Assembly (NCBI RefSeq): GCF_023715685.1
Contig: NZ_JAMBOQ010000001.1
Coordinates: 310,001-374,000 of the forward strand
Direction: 5' to 3'
Source of the DNA: Priestia aryabhattai
GTDB lineage: Bacteria; Bacillota; Bacilli; Bacillales; Bacillaceae_H
Length of the DNA stretch: 64,000 nucleotides
The position numbers and the translations under genes were made by a program. The notes under the pieces are model-generated. The model was not told the DNA's origin. It did no database searches and saw only the letters and a list, made by a program, of their open reading frames with translations. Positions 34,665 through 43,208 of the stretch are shown here, piece by piece. Position 1 is the first letter of the stretch; every line of letters begins with the position of its first letter.

Positions 34665-35003
34665 TTATTGCGTGTGTTTAACATACTGTTTTTTAGCTAA
34701 ATATAACTCACGACTCAGCGTGATCCGTCGTTCTCTCAAGTGCCTTAATTTAGCCTGAAATCGTTCGTTAGTTGGCTCTTCTTGAATTAAGCGATACGTA
34801 AAAGAAATATCTTCATTTAACTGTTTAAAATCTTCCCATATCTCTTGAACTAGTGCGGATTGTTTTTCTTCAAATGAACAATTTTGCTGCGTTTTTAGCG
34901 CGGCTAAAATTTCATGCTGCCACGTTTCGTCTTTTATTTCTTTTGCTAATAAGTATAAGTCTAAATAATCATCAATGCTTAACGCCGTTTGTCTATTGTT
35001 CAA
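34665..35003 (-). CDS. Unknown helical protein under a SAM-I riboswitch
   Basis: 112 residues from a TTG start with AAGGTGAGGA 3 bases upstream. The protein is charged and probably all helical (ALSIDDYLDLYLLAKEI; LRHLRERRITLSRELYLAKK), possibly with a C-terminal coiled coil; no catalytic motif, signal peptide or membrane segment. I do not recognise the family. The frame also extends to ATG 35057 (130 residues), but that codon lies in the loop of the riboswitch expression hairpin, so the TTG is preferred. A SAM-I aptamer directly upstream implies synthesis when S-adenosylmethionine is low, hence a link to sulfur or methionine metabolism. It ends with its own terminator. Confidence 0.75.
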   Translation of the reverse strand: MNNRQTALSIDDYLDLYLLAKEIKDETWQHEILAALKTQQNCSFEEKQSALVQEIWEDFKQLNEDISFTYRLIQEEPTNERFQAKLRHLRERRITLSRELYLAKKQYVKHTQ

Positions 35004-35005
35004 TG

Positions 35006-35174
35006 TCCTCACCTTTTCTATACAAAATGTTTCTTCGTAAGAAGAGGATTTTATCATAGAAAAAGGTTCCTCTTCTTATCTGTCAGAGCTAGGCTATGCT
35101 GGAATTAGCACCATTCAATAATTGTGGTTGCTGAGGCTTCAAAGGGCCAGTCCCTCCACCTCTCTAGATAAGAA
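35006..35174 (-). promoter_or_regulatory. SAM-I riboswitch (S-box) with a likely translational switch
   Basis: The minus strand from 35174 carries the S-box core: AGAGAGGTGGAGGGACTGGC, CCTTTGAAGCCTCAGCAACC and GGTGCTAATTCCAGCA, closed by P1 helix TTCTTATCT (35174-35166) with AGATAAGAA (35081-35073). The P1 right strand overlaps TAAGAAGAGGA, which can pair instead with TCCTCTTCTTA (35048-35038). That second strand can also pair, at 9 of 10 positions including one G-U, with the ribosome binding site AAGGTGAGGA (35015-35006). No T run is present, pointing to translational rather than termination control. Confidence 0.9.
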
Positions 35175-35294
35175 TATTTCGTTTTGGATTATTTCTGACT
35201 ATTCTAATATGTTTTATAGGTTACGTCAATACTTTTTCAATAAAAAGAAAAAAGAAGTAAAATATGGTATGCTTTCATAAAGGATGGTGAGCAC

Positions 35295-35591
35295 ATGAAA
35301 CGATACATGTTATCTGCTTTTTCGGGAAGCTTGCTGTTGCTTCTCAGCATTGCCTTTTCATCTACTTTCCATATTGCAATTGTCAAAACAACTGGAAGCA
35401 TCGGAGGGATTATTTTAGCAGCGGCGGCTTTGGTTATGAATGCGCTTGAAGATCCCCCCTCCTCAAATAATACAGGTGGAGGTGCTGTTGAAGTACTAGA
35501 TAAAGGCGCCGTTTGGGCTACTTATTTACTTTTACTTTCATTACCAAACCTCATCGCATGTATAACATCTTATGTTTTATGGACTCGCTGA
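35295..35591 (+). CDS. Small membrane protein, unknown function
   Basis: 98 residues with three hydrophobic segments (LLSAFSG... at the N-terminus, GGIILAAAALVMNAL, AVWATYLLLLSLPNLIACI) and a hydrophilic loop DPPSSNNTGGGA. GGTGAG stands 3-4 bases before the ATG, with GGATGG slightly further. Divergent from the SAM-riboswitch gene. Convergent with a GNAT gene 12 bases away and no terminator visible between them. No family recognised. Confidence 0.68.
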   Translation: MKRYMLSAFSGSLLLLLSIAFSSTFHIAIVKTTGSIGGIILAAAALVMNALEDPPSSNNTGGGAVEVLDKGAVWATYLLLLSLPNLIACITSYVLWTR

Positions 35592-35603
35592 CATTCACCA
35601 ACA

Positions 35604-36050
35604 TTACGGACGTTTTACCACCTGCAGGCTCATTGATATTTGCTTTTCTACAAATCCAAGTTCACGATACACATGCTGTGCAAAATTCCCGGCATGGACG
35701 CTTAGTCTGATTTCACGGTACCCTTTGGCAGACAATTCATTGATCGCTTTTCGCATTAACGGCTTGGCTAGACCTTGCCCGCGGTATTCGGATAAAATAT
35801 ATAATTCGTAGATAAAGCCAATTTCTTCTTTTGAAAAGAAGTCGGCAGATGGCCCGGCAAGAACCCAGCCTGCGAGTTTATTTTCTTGTCTCGAGACTAA
35901 ATAATAACATCCTTTTTCAAGTGCGCTATCAATTAGTTCATTTACGCGTTCAGTTGGCGGATGAAACTGCTTCATTGTTCCTTCAAACAGTGCATCAGCA
36001 GATTTCGTCCGAATTTCTTGTATTTCTTCTTCAGTAGCTTTCACAATCAT
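35604..36050 (-). CDS. GNAT family N-acetyltransferase
   Basis: 148 residues. Motif A: IYELYILSEYRGQGLAKPLMRKAI; then IRLSVHAGNFAQHVYRELGFVE. AAGGAG sets ATG 36050, forty codons inside the longest frame. Substrate unknown. Convergent with the small membrane protein gene. Confidence 0.85.
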   Translation of the reverse strand: MIVKATEEEIQEIRTKSADALFEGTMKQFHPPTERVNELIDSALEKGCYYLVSRQENKLAGWVLAGPSADFFSKEEIGFIYELYILSEYRGQGLAKPLMRKAINELSAKGYREIRLSVHAGNFAQHVYRELGFVEKQISMSLQVVKRP

Positions 36051-36103
36051 TACGATCTCTCCTTTCGTTTTGCTTTTCCACATGCACAGGTGAATTCCTG
36101 CAA

Positions 36104-36131
36104 AAAAGTCTTCGCCTAAGCGAAGACTTTT
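36104..36131. terminator. Terminator touching the stop codon of the exported protein gene
   Basis: AAAAGTCTTCGC and GCGAAGACTTTT form a perfect 12-bp stem with a CTAA loop. Confidence 0.9.
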
Positions 36132-36570
36132 ATTTAAATTCAAAATGCTCTTGGTGATTGCCTTGTTCATCCGTCCAGTTAATCACGATGTCTAAACTTG
36201 CAGCTTTTCCAGGAACAGCAAAATTGGCATAGCGAAAACGCTGACCGCTTTTGCTTAAGTTAGACCTTTCAATAGGAGAAAACAAGCTGTATTTCGCCTT
36301 ATTTTTTCCTTCGTGTCGAAAAGCTTGGACCTGTACCCGCTCTACATCTTTTCCAATGTTTTCAACGATTAACCCATATGTATGATAGACGTTATTTTTC
36401 CATTTTAGCTGATTATCTCCTGCCATACTCGCTTTTGTCAGTTCAACTGACCATTGTTCAGATGCTCTCTTCATTGGAAGCTTTTCAATAGAAAGAGCGC
36501 TAACATGAATGGTTGCAAAAGCAAGCCAAACAAAACAAAAAGTGCTGACTGTATAAATTAGTCTTTTCAT
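36130..36570 (-). CDS. Exported protein, unknown function
   Basis: 146 residues with a clear signal peptide (KRLIYTVSTFCFVWLAFATIHVSA) and a mature domain that looks like a single beta sandwich (VYHTYGLIVENIGKDVERVQVQAF...; SLDIVINWTDEQGNHQEHFEF). AAGGAG sets ATG 36570. It lies upstream of the GNAT gene on the same strand but a terminator separates them. No family recognised. Confidence 0.72.
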   Translation of the reverse strand: MKRLIYTVSTFCFVWLAFATIHVSALSIEKLPMKRASEQWSVELTKASMAGDNQLKWKNNVYHTYGLIVENIGKDVERVQVQAFRHEGKNKAKYSLFSPIERSNLSKSGQRFRYANFAVPGKAASLDIVINWTDEQGNHQEHFEFK

Positions 36571-36644
36571 AGATTTTGATCTCCTTAGAAATTTTAGTAG
36601 TAGCATCTCCTATTACCCTAAAAATTATGATATACGTTTTAACA

Positions 36645-36674
36645 CAAAAAGCCTCTCCATTCAGGAGAAGCTTC
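36645..36674 (-). terminator. Terminator of the glycosylation cassette
   Basis: AAGCCTCTCC and GGAGAAGCTT pair with one mismatch; T run on the minus strand. Confidence 0.8.
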
Positions 36675-36678
36675 TTAG

Positions 36679-37668
36679 TTAATGCATAAGCAAATCTTTT
36701 TGTTTGTCTAATGAGTGTTTCGTATATAAATCTCTTTCAATCGCATATTTAGGACGCTGTTTCACTTCGTTGAAAATCTTGCCAATGTATTCTCCGACAA
36801 GCCCTATCCCCATTAGCTGCAGGCCGCCTACAAGCCAAATCGATAAAATAAGAGACGTCCAGCCAATTTGTGTATGATCTAAATATTTTTGAATCAGCGC
36901 ATAAATACCAAACGCAATACTAAAGAGAAAAGAAGCTCCTCCAAGCAGCGTTAATAATCGTATAGGCGCTACGCTAAAAGATGTAATCCCGTCAAATGCG
37001 AAAGCAAGCATTTTCTTTAGCGGATATTTTGATTCGCCCGCCGTCCGTTCTTTGCGGTCATATGTGACTTCCGTGGAGCGAAATCCTACTAATGGTACAA
37101 GGCCTCGTAAAAAGACATTTCCTTCTTTGTATTTCATGAGTTCACCAAGAGCACGTTTGCTCATGAGACGAAAATCCGCGTGATTTTGAACGAGCTGAAT
37201 TCCTAGCTTATTCATAAAACGGTAAAATCCTACTGCCGTGGTTCGTTTAAAAAATGTATCGGTTTCTCTGCTGTCTCGAACACCATATACGACTTCATAC
37301 CCGAGCCAATATTTTTCCACAAAAGTACGAATGACGTTGATATCATCTTGCAAATCTGCGTCAATGGAAATGACGCAGTCAGATTGTTTGTAAGCTGCTT
37401 CTAGTCCTGCCAGCAAAGCATTTTGATGTCCTACATTTCGCGCTAGCTTTAACCCTTTTACAAATAAATTACTGCAGCTTTCTTTTTCAATAAGCGACCA
37501 CGTGCTGTCTTTACTTCCATCGTCCACAAATAAAATTGTACTTTCACCTGATACAAGACGTTCATCTATCAGTTCTTTTACTACAGTAGTTAATTGAAAA
37601 GACGTCTCGTTTAATACTTCTTCTTCGTTGTAGCATGGAACAACAATCGTTAAAATAGGTCTGTTCAT
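36679..37668 (-). CDS. ykoT: GT2 family polyprenyl-phosphate glycosyltransferase (YkoT/CsbB type)
   Basis: 329 residues. GT-A domain with TIVVPCYNEEEVLNET, ILFVDDGSKDSTW and the DXD motif in ISIDADLQDD, then two membrane segments near the C-terminus (LLTLLGGASFLFSIAFGIYAL; TSLILSIWLVGGLQLMGIGLVGEYIGKIF), the layout of GtrB, CsbB and YkcC. It would link a sugar to undecaprenyl phosphate on the cytoplasmic face. The DUF6044 gene 12 bases upstream and the GtrA-family gene before it form with it the YngA-YkoS-YkoT type three-component glycosylation system described in B. subtilis. The sugar and the acceptor are unknown. Confidence 0.85.
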   Translation of the reverse strand: MNRPILTIVVPCYNEEEVLNETSFQLTTVVKELIDERLVSGESTILFVDDGSKDSTWSLIEKESCSNLFVKGLKLARNVGHQNALLAGLEAAYKQSDCVISIDADLQDDINVIRTFVEKYWLGYEVVYGVRDSRETDTFFKRTTAVGFYRFMNKLGIQLVQNHADFRLMSKRALGELMKYKEGNVFLRGLVPLVGFRSTEVTYDRKERTAGESKYPLKKMLAFAFDGITSFSVAPIRLLTLLGGASFLFSIAFGIYALIQKYLDHTQIGWTSLILSIWLVGGLQLMGIGLVGEYIGKIFNEVKQRPKYAIERDLYTKHSLDKQKDLLMH

Positions 37669-37680
37669 TTTATTACCCCC

Positions 37681-39366
37681 TTACTTTGCTTCATATACAT
37701 ACACTTTCCAAGCGGACTGTTTATCGTTAAATGCTTTTAAAAAGTGCAAACCGTCACTTTCAGCATTTTCGATTGGCACAGCTGAAAAGATATAGCGACC
37801 GCCCATTTTTTTAAATTGATTGATATTAAGCTGTAAATGACGGATATTTTTTGTTGAGTCTTTACGGTAATCATATTTTTTCCCTAGCTCGCTAACAAAC
37901 ACATAGCAGCGGTTGCCCCAGTGATCATAGTAGCTTTCTAACTTTTTATTTTTATCAAGCTCTTTGGCAATGATTTTGCGAAACTCATGTTTATACGTTA
38001 AGGGATAGAAGTTGTTATACGTATCTAGCGTATAAAAGCCGTTATACTGAGCAATTGATGGATGAAGCCCAATGCTTGCTACCCGATAAGATGATTTAGG
38101 TTTTCCAATATATCTGCTTATTTCATCGAATTGATGAACAGCATAAAATCCTTTAAACGACGGTTCGTGATTGTAGCGATAATAAAGTTCAGGGTTCGCT
38201 ATAAATAACACAAGCAGCTGTAAAATCAAACACACCCACACAAACTTCTTCCACGTCTTGCCCCGCTTCCATAAAACATAGCCGCCAACTGCAAACATCA
38301 AATAAATAATGAGCGGGCGTAAAAAATGAAATCTAGCAAAGTTGAACGTATTTAAAAGCTGAAATTTTTCTTTTAGCAGCTCCCATCCTTTATAAAACCA
38401 AAACGCATACCAAATCGACAGTAGTAGATTAAGAATAAATAACTGCAAAAACGTTTTTTCAAGCTTTCCCTTGCGATTCCGAGCAACAATCCACAGCACG
38501 ACAAAAGAAAGCGGTAAAAGCACAAAGGTATGAAGCGTCATTACATGCGTATGCCCAAGCGTATAGTTCTTCAAAGCAAGGCGAACGGAATGTCCAAAGC
38601 TTAGAGTAGAGCTTAAAAATTCATTTCGACTCGTCGGGTCTTCCGGAAATAAAAGAGAATCAACAAGCCGGTATTCAATGAGCAGAAAGACAGCGGTCAT
38701 CGCTGCAATACTGCTTAAAAAAGGAATATTCCACGCTCGTTTTTTTACTGCATCTCTTAGCCATAGCAGCCCCATCGCCGCTAAAAAGAAGAAAAATCCT
38801 AGCACAAAACTCGCGTAAAACGGAAGCAGCAAAAGTGTAAGCCATTCCTTCCACGTTCCTTCGCGGTTTCGAATGGTTAAAAACGCCCACAGCGCCAGTG
38901 GCTGTCCTAATGTACTCAGCATGCCCGAAGGCCAAAAAGGAGTAAGTGCAAAAGCAAGTGATACAAGCACTCGAATCGCATAAGCATCTTCGCTTGTGAT
39001 AAAATGCTTTTTTAATAATAAATACATTCCAATTAAAGCAAATACGCGCGTGATCGTTTGGCTGAGGCTGTACGCAAGCATGCTAGGAAATAAGCCATAT
39101 AGCCACTGAATACCGCTAAATTCTGTTCCAAACGTATTTCTTGGCAATCCATTAATAATTTGAGGTAATACGGCATGACTAGACCCAAACAGCTCTCCGC
39201 TTTGATGCAGAACTTTATACCACGTAATATTTGAATCTAAATTATCGTGCACGCGTATATGTGAATTTTCCCCGAGCAAAAACATGGGGGATACGTACGC
39301 AACCAGCAAAAGGAAAGCAATAATAAGCAATGTTTTTTCTTTATTCATAGCTGTTTCTTTCTTCAT
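37681..39366 (-). CDS. ykoS: Multi-pass membrane protein YkoS (DUF6044), putative extracytoplasmic glycosyltransferase
   Basis: 561 residues, equal in size to B. subtilis YkoS. About ten to twelve membrane segments, an early conserved acidic loop (SHIRVHDNLDSNITWYK) where GT-C enzymes hold their catalytic Asp, and a soluble C-terminal domain of about 160 residues on the outside. In the three-component model this protein transfers the flipped sugar from undecaprenyl phosphate to a cell-surface polymer. Start ATG 39366 with AGGTGT. It sits between the GtrA-like and GT2 genes with short gaps, so one operon. Confidence 0.78.
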   Translation of the reverse strand: MKKETAMNKEKTLLIIAFLLLVAYVSPMFLLGENSHIRVHDNLDSNITWYKVLHQSGELFGSSHAVLPQIINGLPRNTFGTEFSGIQWLYGLFPSMLAYSLSQTITRVFALIGMYLLLKKHFITSEDAYAIRVLVSLAFALTPFWPSGMLSTLGQPLALWAFLTIRNREGTWKEWLTLLLLPFYASFVLGFFFFLAAMGLLWLRDAVKKRAWNIPFLSSIAAMTAVFLLIEYRLVDSLLFPEDPTSRNEFLSSTLSFGHSVRLALKNYTLGHTHVMTLHTFVLLPLSFVVLWIVARNRKGKLEKTFLQLFILNLLLSIWYAFWFYKGWELLKEKFQLLNTFNFARFHFLRPLIIYLMFAVGGYVLWKRGKTWKKFVWVCLILQLLVLFIANPELYYRYNHEPSFKGFYAVHQFDEISRYIGKPKSSYRVASIGLHPSIAQYNGFYTLDTYNNFYPLTYKHEFRKIIAKELDKNKKLESYYDHWGNRCYVFVSELGKKYDYRKDSTKNIRHLQLNINQFKKMGGRYIFSAVPIENAESDGLHFLKAFNDKQSAWKVYVYEAK

Positions 39367-39403
39367 CTGTTAACACCTATTTCCATTTCATAATTGCTAA
39401 AAG

Positions 39404-39826
39404 CTAATCGTGTATGACGACTGCTTCTTTTTTTTCGTTGAACACAACATATTTTTGACCCGTATAATTTAAAAGCGTATACAGACCTGTTCCAATTAAT
39501 ATACCGACGTCTTTTTTGAACGGGCGCACAGTAGCAGGGAGTTGATGCAATAACCAGCTGGAGAACTGCAGTCCGATATAGTAAGACAAACCGTAGCAAA
39601 CGCCAATAACTAAAATAAAACGCAGTATGCTTTTAGATAAATGAACTCCGCTTTTAAATGTAAATATTCGATTTAAAACGTAGCTGACTACTGCCCCCGC
39701 TGCGTTGCCGACAAACGTTGCTGCCCAGTAATGATGAAAGATATGAAGCAGCACATACATAATGGAGAGGCCTACTCCTGTATTAATCAGCCCTACTACT
39801 AAAAAACGTCCAAAAGATCCTTTCAT
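39404..39826 (-). CDS. GtrA family membrane protein, putative glycolipid flippase
   Basis: 140 residues with four membrane segments and the GtrA-family pattern FGRFLVVGLINTGVGLSIMYVLL, FVGNAAGAVVSYVLNRIFTFKS and YTLLNYTGQKYVVF. Thought to flip undecaprenyl-phosphate-sugar to the outer face. First gene of the cassette with ykoS and ykoT, matching YngA in B. subtilis. AAAGGAG sets ATG 39826, ten codons inside the longest frame. Confidence 0.85.
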   Translation of the reverse strand: MKGSFGRFLVVGLINTGVGLSIMYVLLHIFHHYWAATFVGNAAGAVVSYVLNRIFTFKSGVHLSKSILRFILVIGVCYGLSYYIGLQFSSWLLHQLPATVRPFKKDVGILIGTGLYTLLNYTGQKYVVFNEKKEAVVIHD

Positions 39827-39941
39827 ACAAACTCCTTTTGATTTTAATACTTTCATGAAGATTACATATTATGACTTTAAATACAGTTTTAGTGTAACAA
39901 CTCCACTTAAAAATCTAATGAAAATAACATTAAAAACAGAT

Positions 39942-39986
39942 GAAAAAAAGCTAAAAGAATCAATAAAAATCAGGATTCTTTTAGCT
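39942..39986. terminator. Terminator of the phosphoesterase gene
   Basis: AGCTAAAAGAATC (949-961 of the 39-kb block) and GATTCTTTTAGCT (39974-39986) pair over 13 bp; the right arm reaches into the stop codon. Minus-strand T run follows. Confidence 0.85.
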
Positions 39987-41310
39987 ATTTAGTAGAGCCT
40001 TCAATGATTAATTTTTGATCACTTTGATTGTCAAACGCATCCACTGCTGCTACTTCTATTTGATACGCAGTATGAGGCTGCAGACCTGATAACGGAAGAA
40101 TTAAAACATCCGGAACAGGATCGCTGTAATATTGAGAAAATGCATTATATGTTTTGACAACTTTTCCAGTTTCTTTATTTTTGACGGTAATGCGATAAGA
40201 ATGAACCATCAGATTATCCACCGCTTGCGTAAACTGGATATAAATCTGATTCGATGAAGCTTTTTCTTGTATAACAGAAATAGTAGAGCTTGGAAGAAAA
40301 ATTGGTTTTACTAAATCTCGTTCATTCGTGTAGTGAAACTTTTTTGCATCTGCAGGTATGTCAATTTCCCACGCTTCTCCCGTCCACTTATTTGCGTGAA
40401 AATCCCGCCTTTTAACTACTACTTTTCGATTATAAACCTCTACAAGAAGACCTTGACTCACATCTCGGTAGCCAGGAGGAAGTTCACCTTGTAAATATCC
40501 AGCACCGGGCCATATATACCGAACAGAAGACGTTGCAAGAGATGTAAAATCCTTTTGAAAAATAGTACGAGGATCGTCCAACGGATGGTGGGTATGACCG
40601 GAAAATGTAATGACTTGCGGATAAGGTTTTAACGTATTGTAAAGAAGCTGTTCATTCACTTCTATTCCCCATCTGTTTTTTCCGTACAGTGTATTGTTAA
40701 TAGGCTGATGAATAAAGACAAAAATCGGTTTTTTAGGATCATCTCGCTTTGCTATCTTCAACTGTTCACCAAGCCAGTTAATTTGTTTGATTGAATAATC
40801 ACCGGCGGTCAGACGGCTTTCTGTTCCAAGCATGATAAAATGATATCCTTTTATCACTTGATGAAAGTAAAGAGCTTTCATTTTGGTTTTAGATAAAAAA
40901 CGCCGCTGCGCTTGCTGATTGGTTACACTGTCCCGGTATTCATGATTACCAATTGTAAAAAGAGATACGGCTTGCGGCTGTTTATTTTGATTATAAAGAG
41001 AAAAAAAGCGGTCGTATTCTTTTAACGCGCCTGTATCAGCCAAATCTCCTACTACTACAAATGCATCTTGTTTTGGTGCCTGTTCATTTAATTGCGTTAA
41101 TGCATGTTGAAAAGTACGCAAATCAAGCGTTCCTGTTTCCTTAATATGAACATCACTGATCACAGGAAAAACTAGCTTTGGTTCGATGTATCCGCTTCGT
41201 CCGCTCTTCTCTTCGGCTCGTACGTTCAAGGTAATACCGCATATAAGAACACTTATTAATACGAAAGCGAGCCAGTCTTTTTTCAGCGTTTCCATAAAAC
41301 CGCCGAGCAT
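39985..41310 (-). CDS. Secreted calcineurin-like metallophosphoesterase
   Basis: About 441 residues. Signal peptide or anchor (WLAFVLISVLICGITLNVRA), then a metallophosphoesterase domain with all five motifs: VISDVHIKE, VVVGDLADTG, TIGNHEYRD, VFIHQPI and TFSGHTHHP. After about residue 310 comes a region resembling an Fn3-like beta sandwich (SYRITVKNKETGKVVKTY; LQPHTAYQIEVAAVDAFDNQS). Probably a cell-surface phosphodiesterase or phosphatase. AAAGGAGGA sets ATG 41310. It precedes the glycosylation cassette on the same strand, but a terminator separates them. Confidence 0.85.
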   Translation of the reverse strand: MLGGFMETLKKDWLAFVLISVLICGITLNVRAEEKSGRSGYIEPKLVFPVISDVHIKETGTLDLRTFQHALTQLNEQAPKQDAFVVVGDLADTGALKEYDRFFSLYNQNKQPQAVSLFTIGNHEYRDSVTNQQAQRRFLSKTKMKALYFHQVIKGYHFIMLGTESRLTAGDYSIKQINWLGEQLKIAKRDDPKKPIFVFIHQPINNTLYGKNRWGIEVNEQLLYNTLKPYPQVITFSGHTHHPLDDPRTIFQKDFTSLATSSVRYIWPGAGYLQGELPPGYRDVSQGLLVEVYNRKVVVKRRDFHANKWTGEAWEIDIPADAKKFHYTNERDLVKPIFLPSSTISVIQEKASSNQIYIQFTQAVDNLMVHSYRITVKNKETGKVVKTYNAFSQYYSDPVPDVLILPLSGLQPHTAYQIEVAAVDAFDNQSDQKLIIEGSTK

Positions 41311-41531
41311 GATGCTTCCTCCTTTCTTCACTGCTGCGTCTCAATCATTTTCTCTACGTGTATGAGCTTTTATTTTATGTAATTTCAAAATATCTAATCG
41401 TATAGTTTCAATATTTCTTTTCGTGTTTGCACAAACTATGTTCACAATCAATTCATTACACTTTTCCTAGTCATAGTGGTATGATTTTCGTATATTACAG
41501 ACTAATTGTTGAAGATGTAGGAGTGAATACT

Positions 41532-42917
41532 TTGAAAACGGTCGCTGTTATTGGAGGAGGAATTACGGGCTTAACTACTCTGTACTATTTGCAGAAACTA
41601 AAACGAGAACGTAATCTCCCGCTTAAATTATTATTACTAGAGAAACATTCCCACCTAGGAGGGAAAATTAATACGCGTGAAGCTGGGGAATTTATCATGG
41701 AAACAGGGGCAGACTCTATCGTCGCTCGAAAAGAAAACGTTATGCCTCTGCTAGAAGAACTATACTTAACGAACGATTTGGTGTATAACGAAACAGGAAA
41801 ATCGTTTATTTATTCTGCTAATGAGCTACTGCCAATTCCTGAAGATACTATGTTCGGTATTCCGACAAGCGTGGAATCTCTTTTTAAAAGCGAGCTAATT
41901 TCTTCAAAAGCTAAAATTACAGCTTTAAAAGACTTAATCACTAAAAATACAACGTTTACGAAAGACAGCTCAATTGGACTCTTTTTAAAACATTTTTTAG
42001 GAGAAGAGCTAGTAGAAAAGCAAATTGCACCTATTTTATCCGGGGTCTACTCTGGGGATTTAGATAAACTCACGATTTCTTCCACTCTCCCGTATCTGCT
42101 CGACTATAAAAACACGTACGGAAGTATCATCAAAGGAATGGGAGCCAATGAAAAGAAATTTAAAACGGCAGGAAATAAAAAATTCATTTCGTTTAAACAA
42201 GGTTTATCAACGATTATTCACCGCTTAGAAGAAGAGCTTTCTGACATAACGATTTTAAAAGATACGCCAACCACCAGCATAAAACGGGACGGTGAGCGCT
42301 ACCGAATCAGTACGCCGAGGCAAGACTTTTCGGCGGATTACGCAGTGTTAGCTACACCGCACACGGCTGCTCAGCACCTGTTGAACGATCCCGAATTAAA
42401 CGAAGACTTTGAGCAGTTAAAAGATTCTTCTCTCATTAGCGTGTACATCGGTTACGACGTTCCAGACGAATCTCTTCCCGCTGAAGGCACTGGGTTTATT
42501 GCCTCTCAATCAAGCAACTTAATCGCCAATGCCTGTACGTGGACGAGCAAAAAGTGGGCTCACACTTCTAAGCGAGGGAATTTGTTAGTTCGCCTGTTTT
42601 ATAAAAGCACGAGTCACCACTTTGACAGCTTGCGGACGATGTCAAAAGAAGAGCTGCTGGCCATGGCACAAAAGGACATTGAAAACAGCTTAGGCATCAA
42701 AGAGCAACCCATTGAAAACGACGTAACCAATTGGGATAAATTAATGCCTACCTATCACCTTAAACACGGTGAACTCGTACGCAGCTTGACTCAAAAATTG
42801 CATGACAAGCACCCCGCTATTAGATTAGCCGGCTGTTCCTACTATGGAGTGGGGATTGCAGCGTGTATAACAAACGGCAAACAAACTGCTGAAGCTATCT
42901 CTCAGCAGTTGGCTTAA
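41532..42917 (+). CDS. hemY: Coproporphyrinogen III/protoporphyrinogen oxidase HemY
   Basis: 461 residues (B. subtilis HemY has 470). FAD motif AVIGGGITGLTTLYYLQKL at the N-terminus, EKHSHLGGKINTREAGEFIMETGADSI, and the C-terminal RLAGCSYYGVGIAACITNGKQTAEAI, all characteristic. In Gram-positive bacteria this enzyme oxidises coproporphyrinogen III in haem synthesis. It stands alone here, whereas B. subtilis hemY follows hemE and hemH. The start is taken as TTG 41532 with AGGAG 8 bases upstream; longer in-frame starts have no site and would add an unrelated N-terminus. Closed by a very strong terminator. Confidence 0.9.
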   Translation: MKTVAVIGGGITGLTTLYYLQKLKRERNLPLKLLLLEKHSHLGGKINTREAGEFIMETGADSIVARKENVMPLLEELYLTNDLVYNETGKSFIYSANELLPIPEDTMFGIPTSVESLFKSELISSKAKITALKDLITKNTTFTKDSSIGLFLKHFLGEELVEKQIAPILSGVYSGDLDKLTISSTLPYLLDYKNTYGSIIKGMGANEKKFKTAGNKKFISFKQGLSTIIHRLEEELSDITILKDTPTTSIKRDGERYRISTPRQDFSADYAVLATPHTAAQHLLNDPELNEDFEQLKDSSLISVYIGYDVPDESLPAEGTGFIASQSSNLIANACTWTSKKWAHTSKRGNLLVRLFYKSTSHHFDSLRTMSKEELLAMAQKDIENSLGIKEQPIENDVTNWDKLMPTYHLKHGELVRSLTQKLHDKHPAIRLAGCSYYGVGIAACITNGKQTAEAISQQLA

Positions 42918-42935
42918 CCGAGGTTTGAAGACAAT

Positions 42936-42977
42936 AAAAGGCCTGAAAATAAATGTATTATTTTCAGGCCTTTTATT
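42936..42977. terminator. Strong terminator after hemY
   Basis: AAAAGGCCTGAAAATAA and TTATTTTCAGGCCTTTT form a perfect 17-bp stem, usable from both strands. Confidence 0.95.
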
Positions 42978-43026
42978 ACCTTTTTGTTAGCATATAAAGC
43001 TACTTTCCTTACTATTAACAACTCTT

Positions 43027-43122
43027 TTATCGCTTTTCTTTTTGCAAAGCAGCAGTAGCAAACAATACAAGATAACGCTCGTCTGAAGTTAATCTAAGCC
43101 AGTGTTTCACTTTATATCTCAC
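43027..43122 (-). CDS. Micro-ORF of 31 codons with its own promoter
   Basis: A GTG start at 43122 with AAGGAAGGGAG about 9 bases upstream encodes MRYKVKHWLRLTSDERYLVL and ends FATAALQKEKR. A sigma-A promoter lies about 87 bases upstream and the hemY terminator closes it. The amphipathic basic sequence looks protein-like, faintly like the opening of lasso-peptide B2 proteins (LRLxxxER), but is too short to assign. Could be a small functional peptide or a gene remnant. Confidence 0.4.
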   Translation of the reverse strand: MRYKVKHWLRLTSDERYLVLFATAALQKEKR

Positions 43123-43208
43123 AGCTTTCCGCTCCCTTCCTTTAAGGTTTTATATGAAAAGACTTTATATAAAGATTCAATAACGATAAGAAATGATGCT
43201 TGATATGT

